NCBI GenBank assembly: GCA_039105265.1
Contig: JAPFFF010000001.1
Span: 4,960,001 to 5,024,000 of the forward strand
From: Tritrichomonas musculus
Taxonomy: Eukaryota > Parabasalia > Tritrichomonadida > Tritrichomonadidae
Reading direction: 5' to 3'
DNA length: 64,000 nucleotides
Shown here one piece after another: positions 9,776-20,187 of this stretch. The notes under the pieces are model-generated. The model ran no database searches, was not told the DNA's origin, and saw only the letters and a list, made by a program, of their open reading frames with translations. Numbering within the stretch: the stretch's first letter is position 1; every line of letters starts with the position of its first letter. The translations under genes and the position numbers were made by a program.

Positions 9776-10129
9776 AATAAAATATTGATGTTAAAATTTT
9801 AAGTGTCAATTTTTTTTTAATTTGACAAAAAAATTTCAAAAATTTCTGATGAGTCAATTAAAATTTTGAATTAGATTTTTAACTTTTTCAAAGAAAAATT
9901 TTCAAAAATTTCTGATTGTATAATTCACAATAAATATGAAAAGATACTTAAAAAAGCAATTTCAGTTTGATAATTTGAAAGATTAAATGATTATATGATA
10001 TACAAATCGTATTAAGAATAAATATTTTGTAGATTAGGCTCATCTAATCGTCATTAGTTTTCAGCAAAAACATAAAAATTGTTATAACTAAGATGCTTTT
10101 TGTTTTTGTGTTTGTTAATGTTTGCTTAG

Positions 10130-10700
10130 AATTATTAAATATATAATATAAATTACTACAGTACATGTTAAATATATTATATATTTCCAATATATTTCAA
10201 TAATTTGTTTTTCACATTTTTTTTTTTTTTTTTTTTACAGTTGCAAAACACATTATATTCTATTGTTTTTGATTACAAATTTTTTCCTAGTCTTACCCAC
10301 ATCCCCGGAGTATGTAGACTTCGGAAAAAATTATGTAAAAATGAAACACAATGAATCTCTCAATTTTTTGTGCTAAAACCGTTTTTCAGAGGACTCAGTT
10401 AAAATCCACAAAAAGTTTGCTTATTTTCGATTTCCAGGCCTGACACTTTTCATTTTTTTCTTATTCACTCAAAAAGTTTGATTCATCATTTTTTCTTTCC
10501 TTTTTCGGTTTCGAAAATCTATAGTTATTTTGGGAATATGACTTTTATTTTGTATGCTTAAGGAATCTGACTTTGGCATTTTTTGAATACACAACTATTT
10601 GACCAGAAATTCTCTTTTTCCTTGTTCATCATGATTTTCCCCAATTTGTTTAACCAAGTTCCAACTTATTTTTAACTTAATTTCAACAAAGTATTCAATG
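10130..10700. other. Intergenic region with poly-T and a shared repeat end
   Basis: AT-rich, with a T run at about 10218-10238. At 10310-10345 the sequence GTATGTAGAC..CGGAAAAAATTAT closely matches 22508-22545, pointing to a dispersed repeat family. No gene seen. Confidence 0.5.
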
Positions 10701-10838
10701 AAATTCCATGAGTCTTTTTATTATATTTCAACAATATTATCAATGGAATTATCAGCAAATATTTATAAAATTTCAACCACTATTTTTATGCAATTTCAAG
10801 AAATATTTTATTACATTTCAACAAATATTTTATTACAT

Positions 10839-11050
10839 TTCGACAAACTTTTTATATCGTTCTATTGAGTTTTCTCATATCATTTCATCAATCATTCATA
10901 AAATTTGAGTAAAATCTTTTATGAAATTGCATTTTTCTTTTTAGATGACATTTATTTCATTATTATATAGTATTATGCATCAATATTTCACAAAATTCAA
11001 CCAATTTTTTTATCAAATTTTATTTCCCCAATTTGGATAAGATTTCAACA
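10839..11050. repeat. Satellite spacer, copy 1 of higher-order repeat
   Basis: About 210 bp of non-satellite sequence inside the array (contains TCTATTGAGTTTTCTCATAT). A near-identical copy is at 12040-12245. Confidence 0.85.
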
Positions 11051-12039
11051 AATAATTTATGAAATTTAAACAAATGTTTTATGAAATTTAAACAAATATT
11101 TAATAGCATTTCAACAAATATTTTATGAAATTTCAACAAATATTTTATGCAATTTCAATAAATATTTAATAGAATTTCAATAAATATTTTATAAAATTTA
11201 AACAAATATTTTATGAAATTTAAACAAATATTTTATGCAATTTCAACAAATATTTTATGAAATTTAAACAAATATTTTATGAAATTTAAACAAATATTTT
11301 ATGAAATTTCAACAAATATTTTATGCAATTTCAACAAATATTTTATGCAATTTCAACAAATATTTTTATCTCATTTCAACAAATATTTTATACCATTTCA
11401 ACAAATATTTTATCGCATTTCAACAAATATTTTATCGCATTTCAACAAATATTTTATAAAATTTCGACAAATATTTTATGCAATTTCAGCCATTATTTTA
11501 TTATATTTCAATAAATATTTTATGAAATTTCAACAAATATTTTATGAAATTTCAACAAATATTTTATCTCATTTCAATAAGTATTTTATTGCATTTCAAC
11601 AAATATTTTATTACATTTCAACAAATATTTTATTACATTTCAACAAATATTTTATACAATTTCAACAAATATTTTATGACATTTCAAAAAATATTTTATC
11701 GCATTTCAACAAATATTTTATCGCATTTCAACAAATATTTTATTCAATTTCAATAAATATTTTATTCAATTTCAACAAATATTTTATGCAATTCAAACTA
11801 ATGTTTTATGCAATTTAAACAAGTATTTAATATCATTTCAACAAATATTTTATGATATTTCAACAAATATTTTAATGATATTTCAACAAATATTTTATGC
11901 AATTTCAACAAATATTTTATTCAATTTCAACAAATATTTTATCGCATTTCAATAAATATTTTATTCAATTTCAATAAATATTTTATCGCATTTCAACAAA
12001 TATTTTATTACATTTCAACAAATATTTTATGAAATTTTG

Positions 12040-12245
12040 ACCAAAATTTTTATCTCGTTCTATTGAGTTTTCTCATATCATTTCATCAATCGTTCATAAA
12101 ATTTGAGTAAATCTTTTATGAAATTGCATTTTTCTTTTTGATGACATTTATTTAATTATTTTATAATATTATGCATCAATATTTCACAAAATTCAACCAA
12201 ATCTTTTATCCAATTTTATTTCCCCAATTTGGATAAAATTTCAAC
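12040..12245. repeat. Satellite spacer, copy 2 of higher-order repeat
   Basis: Second copy of the spacer, about 1.2 kb downstream of the first in the same orientation. It shows that a block of satellite plus spacer was duplicated as a unit. Confidence 0.85.
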
Positions 12246-14119
12246 AAATATTTTATCTCATTTCACAAAATATTTTATGCAATTTAAACAAATATTTTAT
12301 CTCATTTCACAAAATATTTTATGCAATTTCAACAAATATTTTATACAATTTCAACAAATATTTTATACAATTTCAACAAATATTTCATCGCATTTCAACA
12401 AATATTTTATTTCATTTCAACAAATATTTTATTTCATTTCAACAAATATTTAATGAAATTTCAACAAATATATAATGAAATTTCAACAATTATTAATATC
12501 ATTTCAATCAATATTTAATGAAATTTCTACAAATATTTCATCGAATTTCAATAAATATTTTATATCATTTCAACAAATATTTTATCGCATTTCAACAAAT
12601 ATTTTATCGCATTTCAACAAATATCTTATGAAATTTCAATAAATTTTTTATTACATTTCAACAAATATTTTATGCAATTTCAACAAATATTTTATGAAAT
12701 TTCATAAAATATTTTATCGCATTTCAACAAATATTTTATGCAATATCAACAAATATTTTATCGCATTTAAACAAATATTTTATTACATTTCAACAAATAT
12801 TTTATGAAATTTTAACGAATATTTTATGCAGTTTCAACAAATATTTCATGCAATTTCAACAGATATTTTATTACATTTCAACAAATATTTTATTACATTT
12901 CAATCAATATTTTATAAAATTTCAACAAATATTTTATGAAATTTCAGCAAATATTTTATGAAATTTCATAAAATATTTCATGCAATTTCAACAAATATTT
13001 TATGCAATATCAACAAATATTTTATGAAATTTCGACAAATGTTTTTTGAAATTTCAACAAATATTTTATAGAATTTCAACAAATATTTAATTACATTTCA
13101 TCAAATGTTTTATCGCATTTCAATAAATATTTTATCGAATTTCAACAAATATTTTATTACATTTCAACAAATAATTTTATTCAATTTCAACAAATATTTT
13201 ATTACATTTCAACAAATAATTTTATTCAATTTCAACAAATATTTTATTACATTTCAACAAATATTTTATTACATTTCAATAAATATTTTATCGCATTTAA
13301 ACAAATGTTTTATCTCGTTTCAACAAGTATTTAATAGAATTTCAACTAATATTTTATAGAATTTCAACAAATATTTTATGAGATTTCAACAATTTTTTTT
13401 ATCTCATTTCAACAAATATTTTATTCAATTTTAACAAATATTTTATGAAATTTCAACAAACATATTTATATCATTTCAACAAATATTTTATAAAATTTCA
13501 ACAAATATTTTATAAGATTTCAACAAATATTTTATAAGATTTCAGCTAATATTTTATTACATTTCAACAAATATTTTTAATGCAATTTCAACAAATATTT
13601 TATATCATTTCAACTAATATTTTATTACATTTCAACAAATATTTTATGAAATTTCAGCAATTATTTAATGGCATTTCAACAAATATTTTATCAAATTTCA
13701 ACATTTGTTTAATGAAATTTATTGTGTATATTATTTTTTACGTTTGATTGGAAATTGTCTATCATTCCAAACAAATATTGAATATAATTTTGAATTAAAA
13801 ATTGATGAAATTCGAAATACAAGATTATGGAGTTTCAAAATATTTTTGATGAGATTCGACATACATTTTTCATAAAGTTCGAATAACTTTCTCATTACAT
13901 TTCATCTGCAATTCAATAAAATTTAAAGCAAACCATTTGATCTTGTCATTTCAATACATATTTTATGACATTTCAGCGCATGTTTTTGTGGAATTTCAAA
14001 ATTATTGATGAATCCAGTTTGAATTTGTTTTAAAGAAAATTTGAAAATTAATTTATTTTTATTTAATTTCAAATCAAATATTTTATGAAATTCCACAAAT
14101 TTATTTTCTTTATAAAATT

Positions 14120-14524
14120 TCAACAAATATTTCACAACCACCACAGCAACAAAACTCACCAGAAAAAAAATCGGAAAATGAAGAAAAGCTAGACAAAAAG
14201 CATCAGGAAGAAATTGAAAATATAGACAAAAAGCATCACGAGGAAATTGAAAATATAGATAAAAAGCATCATGAAGAAATTGAAAATATAGATAAAAAGC
14301 ATCAGGAAGAAATTGAAAATTTAGAAAAAAAGCATCATGAAGAAATTGAAAATATAACAAAAACATTTGAAAAAAAAATTGAAGAACAGTCAAAGGCATT
14401 TGAGGAAAAATTCAACAATTTTGCAGCAATGTTACAGTCACTTATGAACCAGCAAACTGAACTAAAAAATGAAAATGAAAAACTAAAAAATGAAAACGAA
14501 AAATTAAAGGGAGATAAAAAATGA
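14120..14524 (+). pseudogene. Coiled-coil protein, C-terminal fragment with 11-residue repeats
   Basis: An open plus-strand frame ends at TGA 14522-14524 but has no ATG until near its end (about 14430). It begins QPPQQQNSPEKKSENEEK, then has five tandem 11-residue units of the type DKKHHEEIENI, then a leucine-zipper-like coiled coil ending NENEKLKGDKK. The repeats and charge pattern show this strand is the coding one. The N-terminal part is missing: upstream sequence is decayed satellite. It is best read as the 3' end of a gene cut off by rearrangement. The full-length protein cannot be identified. Confidence 0.65.
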
Positions 14525-14576
14525 TTCGAAATCAATCATAATCCATTTTTAATCACTAAATCAATCACTAATTTTT

Positions 14577-14579
<3 letters not shown>

Positions 14580-14613
<34 letters not shown>
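14580..14613. repeat. Long poly-T tract
   Basis: About 33 consecutive T, 55 bp after the stop of the coiled-coil fragment. On the plus strand this is T, so it is not a poly-A tail of that fragment. Confidence 0.9.
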
Positions 14614-14617
<4 letters not shown>

Positions 14618-14676
14618 CTTTTTTTAGCTCAAAAAATATGAAATTCCACAAATTTATTTATTTTATAAAATAAATA

Positions 14677-15184
14677 AATTTAGCGCAAAATTTGAAAGCA
14701 GATCTGGGCAGAGTATTTTTGAGAGTGACGCTTCACATCATCAACATCAAAAATTTGTGATGACCAAAAGTGAAGTGATTGATGTTGTGAGTGTTCTCAA
14801 TTTTATTTCAGAGTATTTGAAAGACAACCGAATTTCAACAAAAAAATTTTTGAACAATCATCAAGCCCATTCAGCGGCATCAAGCGAAAATGTTGAGATT
14901 TTGTTAAATAAGAAGGAAAAGCAACTGAGAAATCACTTTTTCAAAGTCACTTTTGCCACCTGACGAGTTCGCTATCATTTCAATGAGTCCGGTAATCGTA
15001 GCCTCTTCTGATGCTGATTGTAAAAATTCGATTGTCTTTCAAATGCTCTGAAATAAGATTGAGAACACTCACAAAATCAATCACTTCACTTTTGGCCATC
15101 ACAAATTTTTGATGTTGATGATGTGAAGCGTCAATCTCAAAAATATTCGGCCCAGATCTGCTTTCAAATTTTGCGCTAAATTTA
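14677..15184. repeat. 165-bp inverted repeat around a 178-bp centre
   Basis: Left arm 14677-14841 and right arm 15020-15184 are reverse complements with about 90% identity by eye (both carry AAATTTAGCGCAAAATTTGA and TCAAATACTCTGAAAT-like blocks). Each arm encodes the same peptide start, M(T/A)KSEVID(V/F)VSVLN, read outward to inward. The centre read on the minus strand continues protein-like (QSASEEATITGLIEMIANSS), so the structure looks like two head-to-head fragments of one repeated gene. No terminal TSD was found. Confidence 0.8.
14757..14963 (+). pseudogene. Fragment of an unrecognised repeated gene
   Basis: A 68-codon frame starting MTKSEVIDVVSVLNFISEYL within the left arm of the inverted repeat. 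The right arm encodes the same N-terminus on the other strand. The peptide is not recognised. The opposite-strand continuation through the centre looks more protein-like than this frame's own C-terminus, so this is probably a remnant. Confidence 0.4.
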
Positions 15185-15248
15185 TAGCTTTGACAGCGGT
15201 TTGTTCGTTATACGGCTCTGAATTTGTAAATAGAGATTAATTTTGTGA

Positions 15249-15638
15249 TCAGAAGCAAATTACATTGAAGGATGAAGGAGAAGAAAGAGACCGGATGAAT
15301 AGTTCAAGGCATTCACTGGCTCTTTGAATGGATCTGCCGCCCATCAAACCACTGCAGTCAAAAACAAATATAAATTCGGAATTTGATATTTCAGAAGGAG
15401 GAAGATTTGGCAACATATTATGACGGTAATCATTATTAGACATGTTGGATGGCGTTAGTAAGGCTGGACTTGGAATAGGTTCTTTGGTTTCAATCGTAAT
15501 TATTTTTGATTTTTCGTTATCGTTATTTTCTACGTTGTTTGTAATAATATATTGCTTTTCCATTTCATTGGATTGCCAATTTTTGATATTTGAAGTAATT
15601 TTTGAGATTATTTCTATATCGGATTGTATTTTAAACAT
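15249..15638 (-). pseudogene. Truncated VIT/vWA-domain protein
   Basis: A 129-residue frame. Residues 75-129 match the start of a von Willebrand factor A domain as found in trichomonad VIT/vWA proteins: MLPNLPPSEIS, then SEFIFVFDCSGLMGG and ASECLELFIRSL, ending FNVICF. The metal-ion-dependent adhesion site normally reads DxSxS (usually DCSGSM); here the second Ser is Leu. The remaining two thirds of the vWA domain and the N-terminal VIT domain are absent, and the frame stops just before the inverted repeat at 15184. This is most likely a broken gene piece. ATG 15638 was used as start; the true gene start may be lost. Confidence 0.75.
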
Positions 15639-15874
15639 AAAACTCTTTTTCCTTGTTTTTGAATGGGAATGATTGATTTAATTTTCTAAATTATTTTTAA
15701 TCTTCACATATTATAAACACATCAAAAAGAAATCATCTTATTTTTTCAAAATTTCAATTTGAATTTGTCCGGCTAAAAAATAGAATAAAATTTTGAGATA
15801 ATAACCGCTAGACCAGATATTTTGAATAGTTATTTAGTCAAATCATCTAAAAAGAAAAAAGTTATCTTTTTTTT

Positions 15875-15880
15875 TCATTT
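15875..15880 (+). promoter_or_regulatory. Initiator-like TCATTT upstream of TPR/J-like gene
   Basis: TCATTT with its A 11 nt before the ATG at 15888. Supports 15888 over the in-frame ATG at 15909. Confidence 0.45.
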
Positions 15881-15887
15881 TTAAAAA

Positions 15888-17180
15888 ATGTATTTAATAT
15901 TCACCGTCATGTTTAGATTTTGGGATCAATCACCAAAATATAAAATTGAGCAAATGCTTGAACGTGGTGAAGTTCAAAAAGCTTTTACTGAGCTTTCTAA
16001 TATTATCAATGAAACGCAATCTTTTGATCCAATTTATTTGGAAATGAGAGCTCGCTGTGCAATGGTATTATCAATGACAGCAAAGGCCATCTTTGATCTC
16101 TCCCAATTACTTGTTTTTCAAAATTTAGCTCAAATTGAACGAGACCGTTTATTATCAATGAGAGCATCGGCATATCTTCGAATTGGTGATTATGAAAATT
16201 CTCTTAGAGATGGCAAAGTCGCTTTTTCAAATAAAAAATATTTATATAATTTTCGTTTATTAAATGAATTAATAAATGAAGCAAGATTATTGATTAGCCA
16301 AGAAAATTTAACAGAAAAATCCATTATTAGGCTCCTTTCGATATCACCAGAGTCGCCAGCTGTTCTTTACAAAGCATCTAATTTTTATTTAAATAACAAA
16401 AATTTTGATGAATTTGATAAATATTCTCAGAAATTTTTAATTTATGATCCTACAAATTCAGAAATTTTAATGAAAAGAAGTATTTACCTAATGTGCAATG
16501 CCAATAATATTGACGAATCTTTGAATATATTAAAAAGTTGCACAAATGATTGCCAAGATCTACGCAATAATGCTACATATTTAACCAAATTTTTAAATAG
16601 CATTCAAAATGGTAATTTTATTCAGATTGATTCTTTATTAAACAAATCCAGCGAAATTATCAATTCTGTTTGTAATGAGGGCAGTAAGCTTAAAAAGTTC
16701 ATTAAATTTGTTAATATGACACTTTTGCATAGACAAAATAAACTTGATGATGCTTATGATATTGTTGAAGAAATTTTATTAGACGATCACAATGACATAA
16801 ATGCAATAATATGCAAAGCGGATATTTTATTTGATTCGAGGGATTTCGAATCAGCACTTGAAGTATATCAACAAGTATTGTCATTTGATATTATTTTAGT
16901 CAATCCTGAAAATTATCGCCGAATAAATAAAAGAATCACAACATGCCAGAAATTAATAGAAGATCAGCAAATATTACCATTTCAGGTTCTTGGTATTCCT
17001 GAGAATTCTGATTTAAATACAGTTCATGCGGCTTATAGAAATCAAATTTCAGAATTGCAATCAAATGATTTTAGAAGTATGCTATCCAAGAAAATAGCAA
17101 ATAAAAGAATGATAAGAATTAATTCTTCTTATGAAAAGATACTATCGCAATTTCGAAATCAACAACAAAAATCAGAATAA
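15888..17180 (+). CDS. TPR protein with degenerate C-terminal J-like domain (DNAJC3/DNAJC7-like)
   Basis: A 430-residue protein. Residues about 15-355 are helical TPR-type repeats (for example KAFTELSNIINETQSFDPIYLEMRA and NKLDDAYDIVEEILLDDHN). Residues about 365-425 align to a J domain: FQVLGIPENSDLNTVHAAYRN and, after a gap, RINSSYEKIL, matching helices I, II and IV. The HPD tripeptide needed to stimulate Hsp70 ATPase is missing, so it is J-like. Architecture matches P58IPK/DNAJC3 or DNAJC7. There is no strong signal peptide (MYLIFTVMFRFW is only weakly hydrophobic), so ER residence is uncertain. TAA is directly followed by AA (TAAAA), consistent with the trichomonad habit of overlapping stop and poly(A) signal. 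Confidence 0.78.
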   Translation: MYLIFTVMFRFWDQSPKYKIEQMLERGEVQKAFTELSNIINETQSFDPIYLEMRARCAMVLSMTAKAIFDLSQLLVFQNLAQIERDRLLSMRASAYLRIGDYENSLRDGKVAFSNKKYLYNFRLLNELINEARLLISQENLTEKSIIRLLSISPESPAVLYKASNFYLNNKNFDEFDKYSQKFLIYDPTNSEILMKRSIYLMCNANNIDESLNILKSCTNDCQDLRNNATYLTKFLNSIQNGNFIQIDSLLNKSSEIINSVCNEGSKLKKFIKFVNMTLLHRQNKLDDAYDIVEEILLDDHNDINAIICKADILFDSRDFESALEVYQQVLSFDIILVNPENYRRINKRITTCQKLIEDQQILPFQVLGIPENSDLNTVHAAYRNQISELQSNDFRSMLSKKIANKRMIRINSSYEKILSQFRNQQQKSE

Positions 17181-17495
17181 AATCAGGAAGATAATCTTTC
17201 TGAAAATGTTCAGAAAAGGCAATTTAGTAATTCTTGTGTATCTAAGAATTTTAATCATCTTTCCATACCACAGTTTATATGTATTAAATGTTAATGTATT
17301 GTTTTTATTTGTTATATAAAATATCGTTGGACCTACAAATATTTTTTTTTTTTGATGTTAGATCATAACATCATATATGGAAAAAAAAAAAAGATTATTG
17401 AAAATAAAGAACATAAAAACAATTTTAATAATGGTAATAATAATAATAAAACAAAATAAGTAGATAGTTATTATCCTAAATATAATTATAGATAA
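17181..17495. other. Convergent intergenic region
   Basis: 314 bp between two convergent genes, with A and T runs (17341-17355, 17381-17392). Nothing else seen. Confidence 0.5.
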
Positions 17496-19106
17496 TCAAA
17501 CTTCATGATATTTTGAAATAAGTTTCTTAAAGTGCTTTACATTTTTATCTGCTAGACCAAGTTTAACTGATGCAATTTTAGCTATTTTTGAAGGTATTTT
17601 AACAGAATCTTTATTTGAAACCCAATCTTGGCCTTCAATAGAACTCCATCGATCGTCTGTAACTCTATACAAAATAAAGAGAATCTTTAAATAGTTACTT
17701 TGCATTAAAAATGTCAAAGAATTTGCTATTTCTTTATTATTATCAGCATCCTTAATGGTTAATTTAGCTTGATTGTTAGATTTGGAATTTGAATGCGCAC
17801 AAAGAAACGCATAATTGACTTCATTCGGAATTTCGTACAAGCGAACAGTAAGAGAATTTTCAGATTTACTAGAAAATATGCTTTCGTAACTGTTATTAAT
17901 AGCAATATGTTTATAATTTTTATCAAATAAATAATAGCTCATAAATATTTTGCTTCTGGCTTTGACATTATCAATTGTGCAATTAAATATAGGAGGGAAA
18001 AGTGAGGCTGTAAAATCAGATATATTTTCAAGAGATAATGAATATGATTCTTCTTCAGATTGATAAAATCTTCTTCGAACATCTTGAGTTAGTGGACCAT
18101 TTTTTAATGAAGTTTTCAATGGAGGAGAAATTTGAGATAATATTTGGTCGGCATCTGAATTAATATTTATATTCCCATGGAAAAATGATTGCCGAGTGAT
18201 GAAGCTGACTCTTCCAATTGGCTTTGGCCAAAATATCAAGCCACTAGAATAGCAGCCATCATTTTCAACTTCAATTGTTGTTTGCTTTAAAATTTTGAAA
18301 TCAAAATTATTTTGAGGCGATTTTGATGGAGTAGAGAAATTTGAAACGACATTAATAACAAGAGTTCCTCTGAATCCAGAACATGAAATAATTGGAGTAT
18401 AATAAAAAGGACTCAGAATTTCGGGGTTAAATTCAAAAACATCAGGTATTTGAGTATTTTTTGTATTGCCATTGATGTGGTAATCATGATCTCGATATGG
18501 AAGTAGAACACCTGGGAAAACAGCTGACGAATCTCTTGTAATCAAGGATGGATACCTTCCGAGCTGATGAAATCGTAGAATTGATATTTGAGTGTGTGAA
18601 ATAATATTTTTTTCAATTTCAAAATTGGAACTATTTGATGATGTTACATAAATGTAAAATGGTGATTTCCATGATGATGAAGGATTAGATAATTGCTGAT
18701 TTGATTGCATTGGAAAATGGGATACAAAATCGAAAGGTTTCATATTGGGAATAATTACAAGAGTCAATTTTGCATCATTATTTATATGAGAGGTTGATGT
18801 AACTGGAACTTCAAATGTGCATTCTTCACCAACAACATTTAAAGGAATTTGCGCAGAACCTATAATTGTTTTATGATGAAAAGATGATTTGCCAACAACT
18901 TCAAATTCAAGGGAATTTGCAATAACAAAAGGTATATAAAAAGGATTCTTTTTGTCAACATCGAAAATTGGGTTTTGCAATTTGGATTTTTTTGTTTTTC
19001 CAACCTTGGTCTTTAAATATCCATTCGCATATATATTTACGGATACAGTAGCGTAATTCGAGCGCATAGATAAGTTCGAAGCTCGAATTACATATACTTG
19101 AATCAT
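17496..19106 (-). CDS. C2-domain plus TerD-like domain protein
   Basis: A 536-residue protein. Residues 1-115 look like a C2 domain (MIQVYVIRASNL, YATVSVNIYANGYLKTKVGK, NPIFDV, then LEFEVVGKS). The calcium-loop aspartates are mostly absent. The middle (120-370) is unrecognised and Ser/Asn-rich. Residues about 370-520 resemble TerD/stress-protein domains: KIFMSYYLFDKNYKHIA, LTVRLYEIPNEVNYAFLC, KLTIKDADNNKEIA, then LFILYRVTDDRWSSIEGQDW, matching the family's strand order and its final (L)YR...W..GQ.W element. TerD domains bind calcium in bacteria; a eukaryotic role is not established. The C2 call is stronger than the TerD call. Confidence 0.6.
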   Translation of the reverse strand: MIQVYVIRASNLSMRSNYATVSVNIYANGYLKTKVGKTKKSKLQNPIFDVDKKNPFYIPFVIANSLEFEVVGKSSFHHKTIIGSAQIPLNVVGEECTFEVPVTSTSHINNDAKLTLVIIPNMKPFDFVSHFPMQSNQQLSNPSSSWKSPFYIYVTSSNSSNFEIEKNIISHTQISILRFHQLGRYPSLITRDSSAVFPGVLLPYRDHDYHINGNTKNTQIPDVFEFNPEILSPFYYTPIISCSGFRGTLVINVVSNFSTPSKSPQNNFDFKILKQTTIEVENDGCYSSGLIFWPKPIGRVSFITRQSFFHGNININSDADQILSQISPPLKTSLKNGPLTQDVRRRFYQSEEESYSLSLENISDFTASLFPPIFNCTIDNVKARSKIFMSYYLFDKNYKHIAINNSYESIFSSKSENSLTVRLYEIPNEVNYAFLCAHSNSKSNNQAKLTIKDADNNKEIANSLTFLMQSNYLKILFILYRVTDDRWSSIEGQDWVSNKDSVKIPSKIAKIASVKLGLADKNVKHFKKLISKYHEV

Positions 19107-20187
19107 TACCTCTAATTTTTTTTAACTTCTCAAATTTTCTGATTTGAACCAATTGAATTTTTAAATTTTACATTGAATTATCTTTTTTTAAGAAGAATTT
19201 ATTATTCAATTTGATTAGTTAAGATAATATAATTTTTTCCCAAACTTGATAAATTAAAAATAATTCTGGTATATTCAAAAAAAATCGAGTAAGGAAAAAC
19301 GAAAGGATAAATTCAAAGTGAGAGTTTTTTTTTTATTTGATTAAAATTCTATTATTTGAATTATTTTTTAAATAAATGAATTTTTTTCTCTATAAATACA
19401 AAGTAAATATAATATTAAATTTATTATTTAATTAAATTTTAATATCAACAATGATCGCATCATCATATCACAGTTTTTTTAATTTATAACCAGATGTTGA
19501 TAATCATTCAAAATTGAATACTTTAATGCCCAATTACAATTTTGCCTTTATTGAAAATTGAAATGTCTATCCATGATAATATAATTGAAAATTGTGTAGA
19601 AATGTAAAAAGATATTTTTAAAACCCAAATAATTTTACATTTTTCTGAACATCTCTGCTTTTTTATTCTTTTTTACATTCCATTATTAAATAAACATCAA
19701 CCGTAACATTGAAATATATATTATTTTATGCAAAATTTCTATTTTGATTGATTCAATAATTATCTATAAAATTTTCTATCTTCTCAAATTTCATTTGAAA
19801 TTTTTATTATTATAAAAAATAACTGTTCAATTTTATACACTCAATTAAATACATAGATTTACTAATAAAACAATTAAGGGAATTACTTCATTAAGCCATT
19901 GCTGCAATTTAGCTTATTTTGGAAAAACTTTAATAATATGATAATTTATCATTGATAAATAGATGATCTCTTTTGGATATCATGTAGTTGATTTTATCGT
20001 AATATCAGCAATTTCAATTAGAAATCAAAATAAATATAAAAAAGTAAGTAAAAAACAAAATAATTTTTTTCTTATTTGAAATTTGATATTGAAAATTACC
20101 AATAACTAAAAAAAAGATTGTTAAGATTTTGGTTGTTTACTCTAAAAATTCAATATTTTATTAATAAAATCATAATTATAAAAAAAA
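19107..20187. other. AT-rich intergenic region
   Basis: About 1.08 kb of low-GC sequence between two minus-strand genes. No coding potential on either strand, no inverted repeats long enough to call and no RNA-gene boxes were recognised. Confidence 0.55.

Larger units (their letters stand above)
8492..10129. repeat. Segmental duplication, copy A (inverted partner at 62034-63671)
   Basis: The whole stretch, including the DUF4419 gene, about 160 bp of 3' flank and about 380 bp of 5' flank, matches the reverse complement of 62034-63671 nearly base for base. Similarity stops abruptly at both edges (ACTTATTCAATAAGC at one side, GTTAATGTTTGCTTA at the other). No terminal inverted repeat or flanking duplication was found, so this looks like a segmental copy, not a transposon. 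Confidence 0.92.
10700..13715. repeat. 22-bp satellite array, about 130 units
   Basis: Tandem array whose unit is ATTTCAACAAATATTTTAT plus a variable trinucleotide (GCA, GAA, CGC, TAC, TCA, ATA, CTC and others), 22 bp in total. Because 22 is not a multiple of 3, each unit shifts the frame, and all three plus-strand frames of the consensus lack stops. The long apparent reading frames here (for example 11279-11818) are therefore a product of the repeat, with a 22-residue period reading NKYFI.F / QQIFY.IS / TNIL..F. Edges decay gradually, still detectable to about 14000. Copy number is estimated from length. Confidence 0.93.
14084..14672. repeat. Segment flanked by a roughly 35-bp direct repeat
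   Basis: ATGAAATTCCACAAATTTAT with following TTTATAAAAT occurs at about 14084-14119 and again at about 14637-14672. The enclosed segment holds the coiled-coil gene fragment and the long T run. This may be a duplication produced by an insertion, or recombination within the decayed satellite edge. Confidence 0.6.

Noticed and set aside
11279-13359. Several apparent proteins of 60-180 residues inside the satellite
   Set aside because: They follow the 22-bp unit through successive frames and have no start context or conserved end; they are repeat artefacts.
14125-14142. Possible 3' splice site (ACAACCACCACAG) before the coiled-coil fragment
   Set aside because: It does not match the trichomonad branch-site/acceptor consensus ACTAACACACAG, and no matching donor was found upstream.
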